DNA of 64,000 bases from Oreohelix idahoensis (GCA_024509875.1 JAMPIV010022915.1:62001-126000), one strand, 5' to 3'. Shown: positions 1 to 12,264, numbered from the stretch's first letter. Notes: generated from the sequence alone by a model not told the origin. Numbers and translations are program-made.

Positions 1-310
1 CTCCCTAGATATATAAAATATAGGTTACACTGCCCACACACACACACTCAATTATGTGACTACAAGACATACAAACGTGAAAAAACTATGGATAAACATA
101 TAGGGGTAGGGGTTTGACCGACACACTGAATTAAGTTTTGTTTAGTTTATTATCATTAAACTCATCACAACATCCAACATATAGAAATCAATATAAATCA
201 AGTTTACAAAATGGTGAAAATAAACCCATAAGTGTCCTCCCCTCTGTTGAGAAAGCTCCCGCAAGAAGTTAATAACCAAAAAAGTCAAAGATAAACACTA
301 TGGTATAGAA
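1..310 (+). repeat. Dispersed repeat A, copy 1 (cut by window edge)
   Basis: Aligns by eye with 30412-30720, sharing the CA-rich stretch, the text around AAACGTGAAAAA, then GTTTATTATCATTAAAC and a purine-rich tail ending near GTTAATAACC. A third copy lies inverted at about 52960-53330. Noncoding. The three copies are clearly diverged. Family unknown; the other two copies show an LTR-like left part. Confidence 0.6.
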
Positions 311-316
311 TAGACT

Positions 317-620
317 GTGAAGAACAAGTTCCCACTTGTTGAGGATTGCTTCATGTCTGCAGCATGGCGCATTCCTCAAATGATTATATCTCCGCGACTG
401 AGGTCGATGATTGTTTCATGCTTACAGACATTTGGATTTGTCGACGATCCGAATGGCTGTATCATGGAACACCTCAAACGAATAGAGATATATCTCATCG
501 ACCGATGTCGATGATTGTTGCATGTGTGCAAGCATTTGAGTTTGGCCAACTCGGATTGCTGCACCGTGGAACATCGCAATTGAATATAGTAACGACAAGT
601 ATGCATATCTCTATGCATGA
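317..620. repeat. Degenerate tandem repeat, period about 104 bp
   Basis: Two and a half diverged units, recognisable by GATGATTGTT followed by CATG, a CATTTG motif, TCGACGATCCGAATGG or its variants, and GGAACA(C/T)C. Open frames run across it on both strands, but none resembles a protein I know; the length is explained by the repeat lacking stops. From 620 to 867 I see nothing assignable. Confidence 0.5.
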
Positions 621-867
621 CGCGTGTGTCTTTGTAACGTCATTCGACTTGTGGGTTTTGACCCGAACGGCAGTGTGTTTCAGAAGTGTGGCCATTGCCA
701 CTTATACTGTGTGGTATATCCACTTTTTAATTGTGTGGCTGGGAAGCCATTTGAGCAGTGTATTTCTTGAACCAAACGTAAGTCGTCGTATGAATAACGC
801 AGTTTGCATAATTATGGCAGATTAGCCTGGCGTGGTATGCCAAAGGAACATTATGTTACTAGCAATA

Positions 868-1046
868 GTGTAAGACTAGTATAGATGGATATTGTACAGC
901 TAGCGGCAAGCGTAAGCCTAGTGTAACGGATATTAAACGACTAGCAGTAGACGTAAGCCTAGCATAATAAGTGTATTGCAGAACTAGCAGGATAGTTAAG
1001 TCTAGTGCAAAAGGCTATTGTATAAACTAGCTACGGGAGTAAGTCT
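868..1046 (+). repeat. Degenerate minisatellite, about 42-bp units, four copies
   Basis: Units begin GTAAG(A/C/T)CTAG and contain GATATT or a variant and ACTAGC. They are separated by 41-44 bp. From 1047 to 1500 there is AT-rich sequence in which I recognise nothing; it may include the 5' UTR of the LINE that follows. Confidence 0.5.
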
Positions 1047-1508
1047 AGTTAGCCTCTGAATTTATGCCAAAGGACATTGGCCGTTAAAAGGAACTGACCT
1101 CTAACCAGAACTCTAGATAGAGATTGTGAACATGTGCTTATGAAATAATGAGAACTCTTACAGATCGTACATGAATGTGATGTGACTTTGTTCCCATGTA
1201 GTTGGTGTCTGCTCATGGTATGAAATTACTAATTAAATATTTTGAGTCGTCAAAATCACAGTCTTATCAACTATCGTATTCGGAGTTGAGTTAAATGCTA
1301 TTCATCTTCAACTAATCATGACCAGTGATGATTAATGTCTTAACACGCTGCATCTCACACTGCCAATATAATCAATAAGACAAGAGACTAACACAGGTCA
1401 GTCAAGGGTCGAATATTTAATATGAAACATATTCAGCACAGAATGTATCACAAGGGTTAAAGCAGACATTATCGATACCAACGAACAGTATTACGGAATC
1501 CTACAAAA

Positions 1509-2642
1509 GTGATAAGAACCCGAGGGACTGGTGAAAGCCGAAAGGAAGCCATTGGCATGAAAACGGATGCCCTGACCGCAAAACACAAAACCAGAATTGG
1601 TTTTTGGAACGTCAGAACTATGAATGAGGCAGGAAAGCTGAGACAAATCACAGCAGAGATGAGGAATTACAAATTACATATCCTGGGAATAAGCGAGAGC
1701 AGATGGACAGGGATGGGGAGAATAAAGACAGCTACAGGGGAAACAGTACTTTATTCTGGTAGAGAGGATGGTCAGCACAAAGAAGGTGTAGCCATTATCC
1801 TGAAAAAAGGAATGGAAAGGTCTTTACTGGAATGGAAACCCATTAACAACAGACTGATAAGAGCAAGACTGAGAGGGAGATTCACCAACACCACAATTAT
1901 ACAATGCAATGCACCAACAAACGACAGCGATGAAGAGATCAAGGACGAGTTCTATCAACAGGTACAACAGGAAATGGAAACTGTACCAAGGTACGATCTT
2001 ATTATAGTAATGGGAGATCTAAATGCGAAAGTTGGAACACACAATAATTATAACGAAAGAATAATGGGGAAATGCGGCAGTGGAACAGTAAATGAGAATG
2101 GGGACAAATTAATAAGCTTCTGCAGTATTAACAACCTGGTCATTGGAGGGACACTTTTTCAACACAAAGAAGTGCACAAGTTAACATGGGAATCACCAAA
2201 CGGAAGAGACAGAAACCAGATAGATCACATAATGATCAATGGCAGATGGAGACATGCACTACAAGACGTGAAAGTAAGAAGAGGCGCAGATGTGGGAAGT
2301 GATCCTCACCTAGTAGTAGCAAGACTGAAAGTGAAACTCAGAGCTGCTGGACCAGTTGCAGTCAAACATAAAAGATATAACATCATGAAACTTAAGGACC
2401 CCCTCACAAGAAAAGCGTTCGCGGTCGACGTAAAGAGACGATATCAGATTACCAAAAGCCAGGAAAGAACAGAGACCGATGATGTCGACCAGAAATTTAA
2501 CACTATCTCAACTATATGCAAGGAAAGCAGCAAGTCATGCTTGGGATTCCAGGAAAGAAAGAGCCAAGGATGGATAACACCAGAAAACGCTAAACATCAT
2601 AGCAAAGAGAAAGGAAATGAAAAGAAAGAAAGCAGAAGCTAA
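1509..2642 (+). pseudogene. LINE APE-type endonuclease domain
   Basis: The translated segment has the order of a LINE endonuclease: a NVRTMN motif near the N-terminus (residue about 35), SESRWTG (about 62-68), a VMGDLNAKVG motif (about 168-177) carrying the catalytic Asp and Asn, and GSDPHLV near 275, where the conserved SDH has an extra Pro before the His. This domain nicks target DNA to prime reverse transcription. Metazoan genomes carry many such copies annotated as craniofacial development protein 2-like. The reading runs on for about 100 residues of charged linker and is lost at 2642, where homology continues in another frame from about 2617. The initiating codon is uncertain; an in-frame ATG lies at 1509 and another at 1557. 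Confidence 0.85.
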
Positions 2643-3657
2643 GTCTCCCAGGTTAAAGGCACTATATAGTGAACAGTACAGTCAGCTGGACAAGGAAGTA
2701 AAACGTCAAACCCGTGCTAACAAAAGGAAATTTCTGGATGACCTTGCAAGACAGGCAGAAGAGGCAGCACTGAGAAATGAACAAAGCACAGTTTATAAAA
2801 TAACTAAAACTATCAGTGGAAAACGAGGTGCAAACAACATAACGTTAGTAAGAGACAAGCAAGGAAATCTCATCACCACAGCACAGGGGCAGGAAACAAG
2901 ATGGGCAGAGCACTTCAGAGAAACACTGAATAAGGAACCACCAGAGACTCAGCTGAATGTTTCTGAGGCTGAAAGTGACGTAGACGTAAATACAGACATT
3001 CCACGAAAAGAAGAAAATCATCACAGCTGTCAAAGCGTTAAAAAAATGGAAAAACGCCTGGTCATGACAATCTAAATGCTGAGTTATTCAAGGCAGACCC
3101 TGAAGTAGCAGCAGAACTATTAGAACCACTATTTGCTAAAGTCTGGGACACTGAGACAACATCAGCAGAGTGGAGTAAAGGAATAATTGTCAAATTGCCC
3201 AAAAAGGGCTACCTTGCAGACTGCAACAACTGGAGAGGAATTGCTCTCCTCTCAGTTCCCATCAAAATACTAGGCAGGACAATCATCCAGAGAATTTCAA
3301 AAGCAGTTTACCATAAACTGAGGAAAGAACAAGCGGGCTTTAGAAAGAACAGAAGATGTGAAGATCATATATTTTCCTCAGGAACATTGTAGAGCAGTGC
3401 TCAGAATGGCAGAGACAGCTGTACATTAACTTTGTTCATTTTGAAAAGGCTTTCGACAGCATACACAGAGACAGCCTATGGAAAATACTGAGGGCTTATG
3501 GAATTCCCAGCCGCATTTTTTCCATCATAAAAAGCCTCTATTCTAACTTTACGTGCAGTGTTGGATTGAGTAATGTAACTTTCGAAGTGAAAACAGGAGT
3601 ACGACAGGGATACCCCTTATCTACAACATTATTTTTGACAGCCATAGATTGGGTGAT
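2617..3657 (+). pseudogene. LINE linker and N-terminal half of reverse transcriptase
   Basis: Continues the endonuclease segment after a frame change. 2617-3075 encodes a basic, Gln/Lys-rich linker. From about 3060, after a further frame change, typical LINE RT sequence appears: the NNWRGIALLS motif (near 3220), EQAGFRKNR (near 3330), then after another shift the AFDS motif (near 3450) and the GVRQG motif (near 3600). Reading stops abruptly at the LTR boundary at 3657 and resumes at 12265. At least three frame changes in about 1 kb show decay independent of the insertion. Confidence 0.85.
3653..3657. repeat. Target-site duplication GTGAT, left copy
   Basis: GTGAT directly precedes the left LTR (TGTTGC...). 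The same five bases follow the right LTR at 12265-12269. Five base pairs is the usual duplication length for Ty3/gypsy integrases. Confidence 0.9.
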
Positions 3658-4492
3658 TGTTGCATGGGTTCTTTCGTTATGTTGCAATGGGTCAAAATGT
3701 TATAGGCGTTATTCAACTTTTGAGAGTAGCGGGTGTCATCAGATTTCTTTCCTTACGGACCCCTGTATCTTTTTTTACAATAGAATCGTTCTTCATTTTA
3801 AGAGAATCGTGCTGAGTATAAGTATAAGTAAAAATGCTGAATAGGGTATCCAACTTCAATTAGAATCACTTGAGAACTCCTGTTGTTCAGAGTCCATATA
3901 AACATATTTATTACATCACAATCAACATATCAGTTTATGGCAGGAATCATCTTACTATTCATATATATTCAGTGCAGTGCGTTCCAGTCATGTAGATTAA
4001 TTATTAATGTCGTCAGAACATAGTAGGCTGTATATACACGTTGCCGCAAGGCGTTCAACCGAAAGTGATACCCACTAGGTTTGCGAACGAATCATAAAAA
4101 TCGATTAGTACTCCCTGAAAATCTTGACTTCCACAAACAATGGTTATACGTAACCATCACTGTTCCATCATTCATCAAATATTATTTTGGCCGACCCTCT
4201 GGCCAAATCTCAAGAGATATTTCTGCACTATGAACACTATAAACTGGGAGTGAATCAATACACATCTGACTTGCTTGAAGTTCAGATTCTACAGGGTACA
4301 AATACATCGTGTGTGCTTTAGCAGACCAACGTACCACGTCATCATAAACCTAGACAACTAGATAAATTTGCGTTCAATAAAATACTGTGAAGCGTGAAAA
4401 CATTATATATTTATAGCATCTCAAGCCCTTAATGCGTAACTTTAAAAGTGCTCACAATAATAGTGGCCAACATCATACAACATGTCGTAACA
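3658..4492 (-). repeat. Element 1, 3' LTR
   Basis: 835 bp, TG at 3658 and CA at 4492 on the plus strand; nearly the same sequence recurs at 11426-12264. Because coding is on the minus strand this is the downstream LTR. Just inside it (plus strand, after 4492) is TTCCCCTGACC, which on the minus strand gives a short purine run GGGGAA abutting the LTR and may be the polypurine tract. Confidence 0.9.
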
Positions 4493-5683
4493 TTCCCCTG
4501 ACCGATGAGGGTAAAAAAAAAAATCTATTCTATAGATTTTTAAAAATTTTATCTCATAACTCGCTTAATTATTTCAAAAATTTAACGATAAGCGACATAC
4601 GGCCCGCGATGTTTTTAACAAAACGTTGTCGAAGGTCGCAGTCAATATACTACATGTCATACAATACATTAAAATTATATTAAGTTAACTAAAGAAGCGT
4701 CAACTGTCAGAAAGGATAGTAAATAATTATGTACCTAACTAAAATTATGTCTTAACTAATGAATGTGTGTTGAATTAATCAATATCATAAGATATAACTA
4801 ATTAAATATAGAATTAACTAAATAATTAATGTAATGTGTGTAGAATTTTATAGAATTAAAATCTAATTAAGTAGACTAAAGTATTGTATCATTGTTAAAG
4901 AAAGTAAAGAGAAGTAAAGAAAAGAAAAATTAAGAATGCATGAGGAGTAAATAGTAAGAAATTAATAGATTAAATTAAAATATATGTGTGCAGAAATAAC
5001 TATCTAAATAAATTAATCTATCAACTAATAATAAATAATAAATAATACATATCGTAATTACGTTAACATGAGTTATTAAATACATCTAATAGTTACTAAT
5101 TATGTAACTATAGTACTGATATCAATATAATATTTCTTTTCAGACTATCTTTTCTATTTTTTTTATTCAATTACATTAAAGTATCGGAGTCAATAGTATC
5201 AGTTCTGACGAATAATCTGTCATCAGTTCCTTCATGTCCGTAATGTACGGTTTAATACATTAGATGAAAAAGTTCATTCAACGAAAGATGATTCTGAGTT
5301 CAACCGATACTGCGTAAATGTATGTAGTAGTAAGTTCAATCTTGAGTTCAAGCGTATTTTGAGTGTAGACTGTATCAAATTGATTGAGAAACATATGGAC
5401 ACTAACCAAAGTCCAAAATGCTATAATTGAATCATTGAATGAATCTCGTTAACTTCGTGCGGATATTGGAGAAATAATTTAGTGCATTGTACGTATTGCG
5501 AAAGTGTTATTTTTATGCACCTGGTTCATAATCACGTATGTCATGTAAAACAGAGTTGTAGTTCAGAAATGTTCAAACGTATGTATACTCCAATCTCAAT
5601 TGTCAGTCGTAGATACGTATGACCACGAACATGGGTGAATATGTTGAGAGTATACGTCTTATTATCTCTTAACACTTGAGTCG
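4493..5683 (-). other. Element 1, 3' untranslated region
   Basis: About 1.2 kb of very AT-rich sequence between the RNase H stop and the 3' LTR. The only open frames are short and resemble nothing; 4800-5100 is rich in TTAA and TAAT motifs. I see no extra gene (for example env) here. Confidence 0.6.
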
Positions 5684-6442
5684 TTACTTATGTTCATTTG
5701 AAGAAGCAGGGTGTCGAGATAGTGAATCAGCCACCACGTTCTCTGATCCAGGGATCGATTCGATTTGAAATTGAAAGGGTTGCAATAGAAAAGCAAACCT
5801 TGCCAGTCTGGGATTTTTATGATTTGCACGTCTTAGTGAGGCTACTGCTTTCTGGTCAGTTTGCAGTATGAACGGGGCTCCGAGTAAGAACTGGTCTAAT
5901 TTATGAATTGCCCAAACGACTGCCAACAGGTCCTTATCTACAACTGAATATTTGACTTCTGCATCAGTGAGCTTTCTCGAAATAAATAATGTTGGGTGGA
6001 GTACGCCTTCATGTTCTTGTAGCAGACTACCTCCAAATCCGTAATTGCTGGAATCTGTAAGGAGAATGAACATTTTTTTAGTATCTGGCAACCTTAAAAT
6101 AGGTGGCCTGGAGAAGAGTGACAAAATATAATTAAAAGTTTTGTCGCAGTCTGCAGTCCATGTCACTTTCATAGGCATGTCCTTTCTCAAGAGGGAAGAC
6201 AAGACAGCCGTGCTGGATGATAAATTAGGTATAAATCTACTATAATATTGGACGAGACCTAATAAACTCCTAACTTGTTTCTTTGTTTGAGGAATTGATA
6301 AATTTAAAATTTTAGATACATTATAGGGAACAGCTTGAATACGACCAGCCAAAATGATATGTCCAAGCAAAGTTATTTCATGGAAAGCTCTTTGTATTTT
6401 AGTGGGTTTAGCAGTTAAATTATTATCTCTTAAGATTTCCAC
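5684..6442 (-). pseudogene. Element 1 RT thumb and RNase H
   Basis: A 252-residue open stretch holding the end of RT (LLGHII near residue 30, the QVRSLLGLVQYYSRFIP motif near 70) and a Ty3/gypsy RNase H. The acidic positions read TDSSNYG (Asp present), SVVDKDLLAVVWAI (where related elements have Glu after SVV, here Asp) and LQTDQKAV (Asp present). It ends with a natural-looking stop after SRHPASSNEHK, as gypsy pol proteins often do. The Glu-to-Asp change and the upstream frameshift argue that the protein is not functional. Confidence 0.85.
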
Positions 6443-7060
6443 AACGGAACGAAGTCCTGAAAAATGTTCCTCAAATGACGAACTGAATAAACGTATGTCG
6501 TCAATGTATGTGATAATGTCCGGTCTGTGTGATAAATTTTTCGCATCATGCGAATAAATGTTGCCGGTGCGTTCATAAGCTCAAAAGGCATGACGTTCCA
6601 CTGGTAAAGACCTTGTGAAGTCAAGAACGCAGTAAAATATTTGGCTTTTTCTGTTAAGGGAATCTGCCAATATCCCTTAGTTAAATCTATTTTTGTGAAA
6701 AATTTTGCTGTCGATAGACGAGTAAGTAAGTCGTCAAGAATAGGATGTGGTTCACTGTCAGCGACTGTCTAAGCATTTAACTTTCTATAGTCGACACATA
6801 GACGAATGTTGTTGTCTTTTTTCTAACAATAACCAAAGGTTAAGAAAATGGAGAATTACTACTCTCGATGATCCCTAAAGCCAACATCTGTTCGAGTTCC
6901 TGAGTTGTCTTATTTAGGTAATGTACTGGAACCGAATATGGATGTACGCGAATAGGTGTATCATCATTGAGTATTATGTCGTGACTAATAACTGATGTGC
7001 GACCAGGCAAATCAGTTAACACATCAGAAAAAAAGATTTTAAAAGATCAGCAATCTGTTG
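6440..7060 (-). pseudogene. Element 1 reverse transcriptase, fingers and palm
   Basis: Reads as Ty3/gypsy RT in pieces: DLPGRTSV near the start (about 7015), ALGIIESSNSPFS (about 6850), then after a stop the RLCVDYRKLNA motif (about 6790), FTKIDLTKGYWQIP (about 6690) and QWNVMPFELMNAPATF (about 6590). The catalytic YIDD box is encoded near 6500 but lies one frame off the preceding residues, so a small indel separates it. At least one stop falls in the FS/PLV region and another after LNA. Homology therefore covers the full palm, but translation is broken several times. Confidence 0.85.
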
Positions 7061-7254
7061 ATGCTGTTGCGGTGTAACCGACGGAGAAATGGTTACATCT
7101 CGCCAGGATTCTATAGCCTGTAAAGCAGATACAGGTAAAGACATATGTACCTCAGGAAACGAAGATTCTTCTTCCTGAATTACAGGTAGATTAGAATAAT
7201 GACAAGAATCTATTGATTTGTCATCCAGATCATGAAAAAGAGATTGTAGGTGTT

Positions 7255-8040
7255 CAGGCGAGTGTGAAACTCCTTAAGCATGTTGATGTGGTATATTTTC
7301 TTATGACCCTTAATGTCTAAAATATAGTCAACGTCAGACATTCTGTCAGCAACTTTATAAGGACCATTCCATGCAATTAATAGTCTATTTTCTTTTCTTG
7401 GAAGTTACACGAAAGCCTCATCACCTGGGAATAACTGACGTAATCGTCTGTTTCTATATTGAAACTCCCTAGATTTAGATTTAGCAGCCTCAGAAGAAGC
7501 TGTTGCCAACTGGCAAGCATCGACAATTTTCTTACGTAAATTGATGACATATTCGTATGATGACTGGGTTTCCTGAGTCCTCTCAGCGTCGAGTAGTAAA
7601 TCTTTTATTAGTCCCGTTGGACCTCTTGGTGGAGCACCAAACACTAATTCAAAAGGAGAGAAACTGGTCTGTTCATGCGGCACCTCTCGATATGCAAATA
7701 GGACAGCTGGAAGTACTCTGTCCCAGTCCTGAGGGTGTTTAACCGTAACCTTGTGTAGTAATTGCTTAATTGTGCGGTTCCACTGAACCATTGCTCATCG
7801 GGTGATATATACTACTAAGGTTTCTTCCGATGTCAAGGGTCTTCATCACTTCAGCCATGGTGTCAGAGACGAATTGAGAACCATGGTCTGACAATATTTT
7901 TCAAGGAAACCCTAATCTAGAAAAAATAAGTAAAAGTGTGTCGGCTACATCTGCTGTAGTGGTAGTCTTTAATGGGATTGCCTCTGGCAATCGTGTGCAT
8001 AAGTCAATGCATGTTAGGACAAATCTATGACCTCTAACCG
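7255..8040 (-). pseudogene. Element 1 integrase, N-terminally deleted
   Basis: Resembles a retroviral-type integrase core from the residues FVLTCIDL (about 8015) onward: LSDHGSQF with the second catalytic Asp (about 7890), HP-MSNG followed by the catalytic Glu in a shifted frame (about 7795), then VLPAVLFAYREVPH (about 7710) and a GPY/F-type module WNGPYKV (about 7360) near the C-terminus. Compared with element 2, the zinc-binding HHCC region and the part with the first catalytic Asp are missing: the sequence runs from the protease-integrase linker directly into the core. An in-frame stop precedes KILSD. It lies upstream of RT on the same strand. Confidence 0.85.
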
Positions 8041-8640
8041 AAGGTATCATAATTATTTACCAGACTGAACTTTTTTAAAGAGTTGTCTTCTGTTTTTTTG
8101 GTTGCAAATGACACTCTATCTATAGTTGACTGAACCTCAGTGTCATCCTGGAGAACTGTTTCAGAATTTGGAGTATCAACTTTCTCTAAAGTTTGAGCCT
8201 GGGCTCGAGTTGTCACTGCATTTGCTGTAAATAAAGTATTTTTTCCCATTCAATAATCTCTTCTGGTGTGCAGTCTTTACTGCCGTGGATGCGTCCCACC
8301 ATCAGATCAGCTATTGGGTTCTGCAACATGCAAACCTTGACATTACCTGTCAAAAAATGGTGTGTTAACATAAATAATGGCAGTGGGATAGTACTCAACA
8401 GTACCCCCAAAAGTTATACATCTGACATATTCATTGGTAGAACAACTCGGATGGACCAATGACTGCATTACTCCAAAGGTAGTGGATCCGGAATATCTCA
8501 AAACGGATACTACTGTCCCATTGACTATCCATCTATTGAAGATTAGGGTGCCTGTACCATCATTTGCAGAGAGACCAACTGCTGGCAAAAGATGTCCACA
8601 CTTCAGCACTGTATCTTTGGCTTTCTGAAAAAAAAGTTTT
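8034..8640 (-). pseudogene. Element 1 retropepsin-like protease and linker
   Basis: Contains VNGTVVSVLRYSGSTT (about 8530-8480). Retropepsins carry D(S/T)G at this place; here the Asp codon has become Tyr, so the catalytic residue is lost. Downstream, in other frames, come a flap-like region, NPIADLMVGRIHG (about 8310) and TTRAQAQ (about 8205), equivalent to the linker after protease in element 2 (ILGCRYVFIGRP and TTRGQA). At least two frame changes occur between 8410 and 8213. Confidence 0.7.
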
Positions 8641-8973
8641 ACAATTATGGCAACTATTTGCCACATTATAATTAACGGCATAACATGAAGACGAGGATTG
8701 TGCCTGATTATTATTGTCTGGAACACCAGGGGTTGTACTACTAGTGAGTGCAGCCCCTGCGTTGTGCTCAAAATGGGATGGTCTACGTGAATGAGACCGT
8801 TGTCGGTGATGGTCACCGGAATTATTTCGCTGTCTACCATTGTAGCTATTGTTTCTAGATCTATAATTTGGGTTATTATTATTATTATTCCATTTGTTAC
8901 CATTATTATTCGTATTGAAGTTAAATGGTTTATTCCAATTTGACTTTTGTTAAACATTGTTGTTATTTCTGAA

Positions 8974-9684
8974 CTAAGGTGACTGATGCCTGAATTGCTG
9001 TCTACCTCGGTTGAAATTATCATTAATTTTGTAATTGTTTTGTCTATGATAATGGTTGTCATTATATCTTCTGTGTGAAAAATTCCTATCAAGGCTCTGA
9101 GCTCTTGATCTATCATTACCATGGTATGACATATTAGAAGCAACTGGTAATGGTTCTCTTAACTGCGTGTTTGCAAAACACGATCCTTGATGTGCAACAC
9201 AATAGTTAACAGCAATTTCCTCCATAGTAGACAAAGTAGAAGGTTTGCGTTCCTGTAAAAATTCACGAAGGGGTTTGCTAACAGAAGATAAAACTTTATC
9301 TCTTAGAATCAAATCTACTAACTTATCATATGAGTTATTAACCCCAGCTAATTCCATCCATCTTTGGAAAGTCATCTGTATCGACAAAATAAATGCAGAA
9401 AAATCCTTGCTTGAATCTGGAAGCATGGCTTTAAATTTATCCTTATAGCCCTCTTCAGTGAGTTGAAAACGTTTCAACAACATTGCCCTTGCAATATCAT
9501 AATTATTACGCCCTGCAGGATCCAAAGATCGTATGGCTGTTAATGGTTCACTAGCCAAAAATTCCTGAAGTTTTAAAACCCAACAAGATTTATCAATTTT
9601 GTTAGCTTGACATATTTGTTCAAATCTAGCCAGATAAGACGTTACGTCGTCTGAATTTTGATTGTAAACTTGTAATCTAAACAT
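8974..9684 (-). pseudogene. Element 1 gag, capsid region
   Basis: A 236-residue open stretch with a gypsy capsid-like core: DDVTSYLARFEQICQANKID, WVLKLQEFLASEPLTAI, then YDIARAMLLKRFQLTEEGYKDKF. The layout and key positions (SYLxRFE, W-L, A-LLKxF) parallel the capsid part of element 2 gag. The C-terminal part is Asn/Arg/His-rich and probably binds nucleic acid. I see no clear CCHC knuckle. The frame continues upstream past the Met to about 9785. Confidence 0.8.
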
Positions 9685-9699
9685 GTAATAGCCCTTGTT

Positions 9700-10094
9700 A
9701 TGCTCCGATGAAGGTGCAGTATGTGACCCTTCATTATTGCTAACTGCAGCAACTTGTGCTTTTAATCTTAATTCTTCTAAACGAAGAAGTTATAACTCTT
9801 TTTCTTGTTGCCTCATTATTTCTTCTTGTTTCCTTTTATTTTCTTCTGCAATTTTAATTATTTCATCTCTTGACTCCTGTTCGTTTCTTTTTTTTTATAT
9901 TCCTTAGCTTTGCGTTCTTCTTCTTCTTGCTTAGCTATATCTTTCTTATCAAGTTCCTCGTGCTTCAAGTCTGCCTTCCTCTTCTCTTCCTTGGCTTCAT
10001 ATTTCTCTAGTTCCACCACTGCATATTCTCGGAGTGCTTCTCCTTTTAAAGAAAATTCCTTACCAAATTTCACAAAATGCTCTAAAGTGAACAT
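9700..10094 (-). pseudogene. Element 1 gag, N-terminal coiled-coil
   Basis: Starts at an ATG at 10094 and encodes a strongly charged Lys/Glu helix (residues about 30-75), predicted coiled-coil by composition. A poly-T tract near 9890 coincides with a frame change, and an in-frame stop lies near 9791; beyond it the charged helix continues into the capsid segment. The same organisation (charged coiled-coil then capsid) is intact in element 2. Confidence 0.7.
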
Positions 10095-11425
10095 CTTAAT
10101 CTAATAATATATTTACTTAGTCAACTATATATCTTAATCAACAATATAACTCAATCAATCAATTATATGTGCCTAATGGCCAAAATAGTACTATGACTAG
10201 ACCAGTCAACTAATTACCCCTTAATAAGATTACCAAATTCAAGGTAAGATCTAAATTTATATTTATTTATCAATATATTATAACATAATGCCATACGCAG
10301 GATGTATAAATAGTGGTTACTTGAACTACTAGTGCAATATGCTAAAATCATATTAGTCATCAAGTATTTTATGTAAATTAATCACAAGTATTATATTATT
10401 ATTATTACATTATAGTTATTTTATCATATTATCATTACAATATTAATTATGAATGAAGAAATACGATATACACAGTAAACCAAAAAGTTACAAACACAAT
10501 ATTACGCCACAATTGACAATTTACAGACAATAAAATGATACTATAAACTAAAGTAGAATTACGGAAATGATGAAGTATACTAAAATGAAAGTAGGTCAAA
10601 TTACAAGAACATAAAAACTATGACGTCACATGGACTCTTTAACAGACGTTACAATTTATATTCACAAATAAAAGATAGCTAGATCAGGAAAAGCGATTTA
10701 GAGTACAAACAAATGAGAAAACTGAATAAAATTGAAACTTATTACAGTAAAATACAACAAGTATATACGCAACTTCACAGCTAAAACACCTAATGTTGAA
10801 TGAATCAGGGTGCAAACACAGTATGCCACGAAAGATTATCAATGGATGTTTTGCAAACCGAAAATATTCAAATATGCCCTATCAGAACGATCAGGATTTC
10901 TGCGGTCAGTTGACACTGACATAACAAATGATCCTGATTCCCTCCAACCTGCCCGCTAACTGAACATACATATAACATTATAATACAGAACATGTAACAT
11001 GTATTATCAGAAAAAATATGCCTCCAGAAGCAATGGACTAGACTTGCCCCAGGGCCAAAATATGTACTTATCTTTAATTGTCGACTTCAATTATCTGCAC
11101 AATGCTGGCGTGCACCAACATCGAAGTAAAGATGTCTGGATTGATCTTGGAGGCATTGCTAACTTTGCTTCTATAGATTCTTCGAAGATATTGATGAATT
11201 TTGAGATTCAATTTGATTGCAGATTATAACGGCAAAGTCATCTTATTCCGGCAAAGTTATGACGTCAGAATGAACTCCAGTACGCATGCGCCTTAAATGG
11301 TGCAAATTTTCATGCAATATTGATCGTCAGGAAAGTTCAAAAAAATGTTCTTGACAGTAGAATATTCGCCTTAAAATGAAAACTGTTATTTCTCTAATTG
11401 TTTCACAACCACGCTGGCCACCAGT
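10095..11425 (-). other. Element 1, 5' leader
   Basis: About 1.3 kb AT-rich leader between the 5' LTR and gag; no coding similarity seen. Immediately inside the LTR the minus strand reads ACTGGTGGCCAGCGTGG; the TGGTGGCCAGCGTGG part, two bases from the LTR, has the form of a tRNA primer-binding site (TGG then sequence matching a tRNA 3' end). I could not name the tRNA. Confidence 0.6.
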
Positions 11426-12264
11426 TGTTGCATGAGTTCTTTCGTTATGTTGCAATGGGTCCAAAGGTTATAGGCGTTATTCAACTTTTGAGAGTAGCGG
11501 GTGTCATCAGATTTCGTTCCTTACGGACCCCTTTATCTTTTTTTACAATAGAATCGTTCTTCATTTTAAGAGAATCGTGCTGAGTATGAGTATAAGTAAA
11601 AATGCTGAATAGGGTATCCAACTTCAATTAGAATCACTTGAGAACTCTTGTTGTTCAGAGTCCATATAAATCATATTTATTACATCACAATAAACATATC
11701 AGTTCATGGCAGGAATCATCTTACTATTCATATATATTCAGTGCAGTGCGTTCCAGTCATGTAGATTAATTATTAATGTCGTCAGAACATAGTAGGCTGT
11801 ATATACACGTTGCCGCAAGGCATTCAACCGAAAATGATACCCACTAGGTTTGCGAACGAATCATAAAAATCGATTAGTACTCCCTGAAAATCTTGACTTC
11901 CACAAACAATGGTTATACGTAACCATCATTGTTCCGTCATTCATCAAACATTATTTTGGCCGACCCTCTGGCCAAATCTCAAGAGATATTTCTGCACTAT
12001 GAACATTATAAACTTGGAGTGAATCAATACACATCTGACTTGCTTGAAGTTCAGATTCTAAAGGGTACAAATACATCGTTGTTACGCATTAGCAGACCAA
12101 CGTACCACGTCATCATAAACCTAGACAACTAAATAAAATTTGCGTTCAATAAAATACCGTGAAGCATGAACACATTACATATTTATAGCATCTCAAGCCC
12201 TTAATGCGTAACTTTAAAAGTGCTCACAATAAAAGTGGCCAACATCATAAAACATGTCGTAACA
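11426..12264 (-). repeat. Element 1, 5' LTR
   Basis: 839 bp, TG at 11426 and CA at 12264 on the plus strand; upstream LTR for the minus-strand element. Differs from 3658-4492 at roughly 30 sites, including a small cluster around 12080 (left counterpart near 4312). Confidence 0.9.

Larger units (their letters stand above)
3658..12264 (-). mobile_element. Ty3/gypsy-like LTR retrotransposon with integrase before RT (element 1), decayed
   Basis: 8607 bp bounded by direct LTRs of 835 and 839 bp that begin TG and end CA, with 5-bp target duplications GTGAT. Coding is on the minus strand. Reading from 10094 downward gives gag, protease, integrase (about 8040-7255) and then reverse transcriptase and RNase H (about 7060-5684). 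That order is unlike canonical Ty3/gypsy (RT, RNase H, integrase) and matches the Gmr1 group. By eye the LTRs differ at about 30 positions (roughly 3.5%), so the copy is much older than element 2. It has frameshifts, stops and an integrase deletion. Confidence 0.9.

Noticed and set aside
346..825. Open frame of about 159 residues on the plus strand
   Set aside because: Lies across a degenerate tandem repeat, no recognisable domain, and open frames exist on the other strand too.
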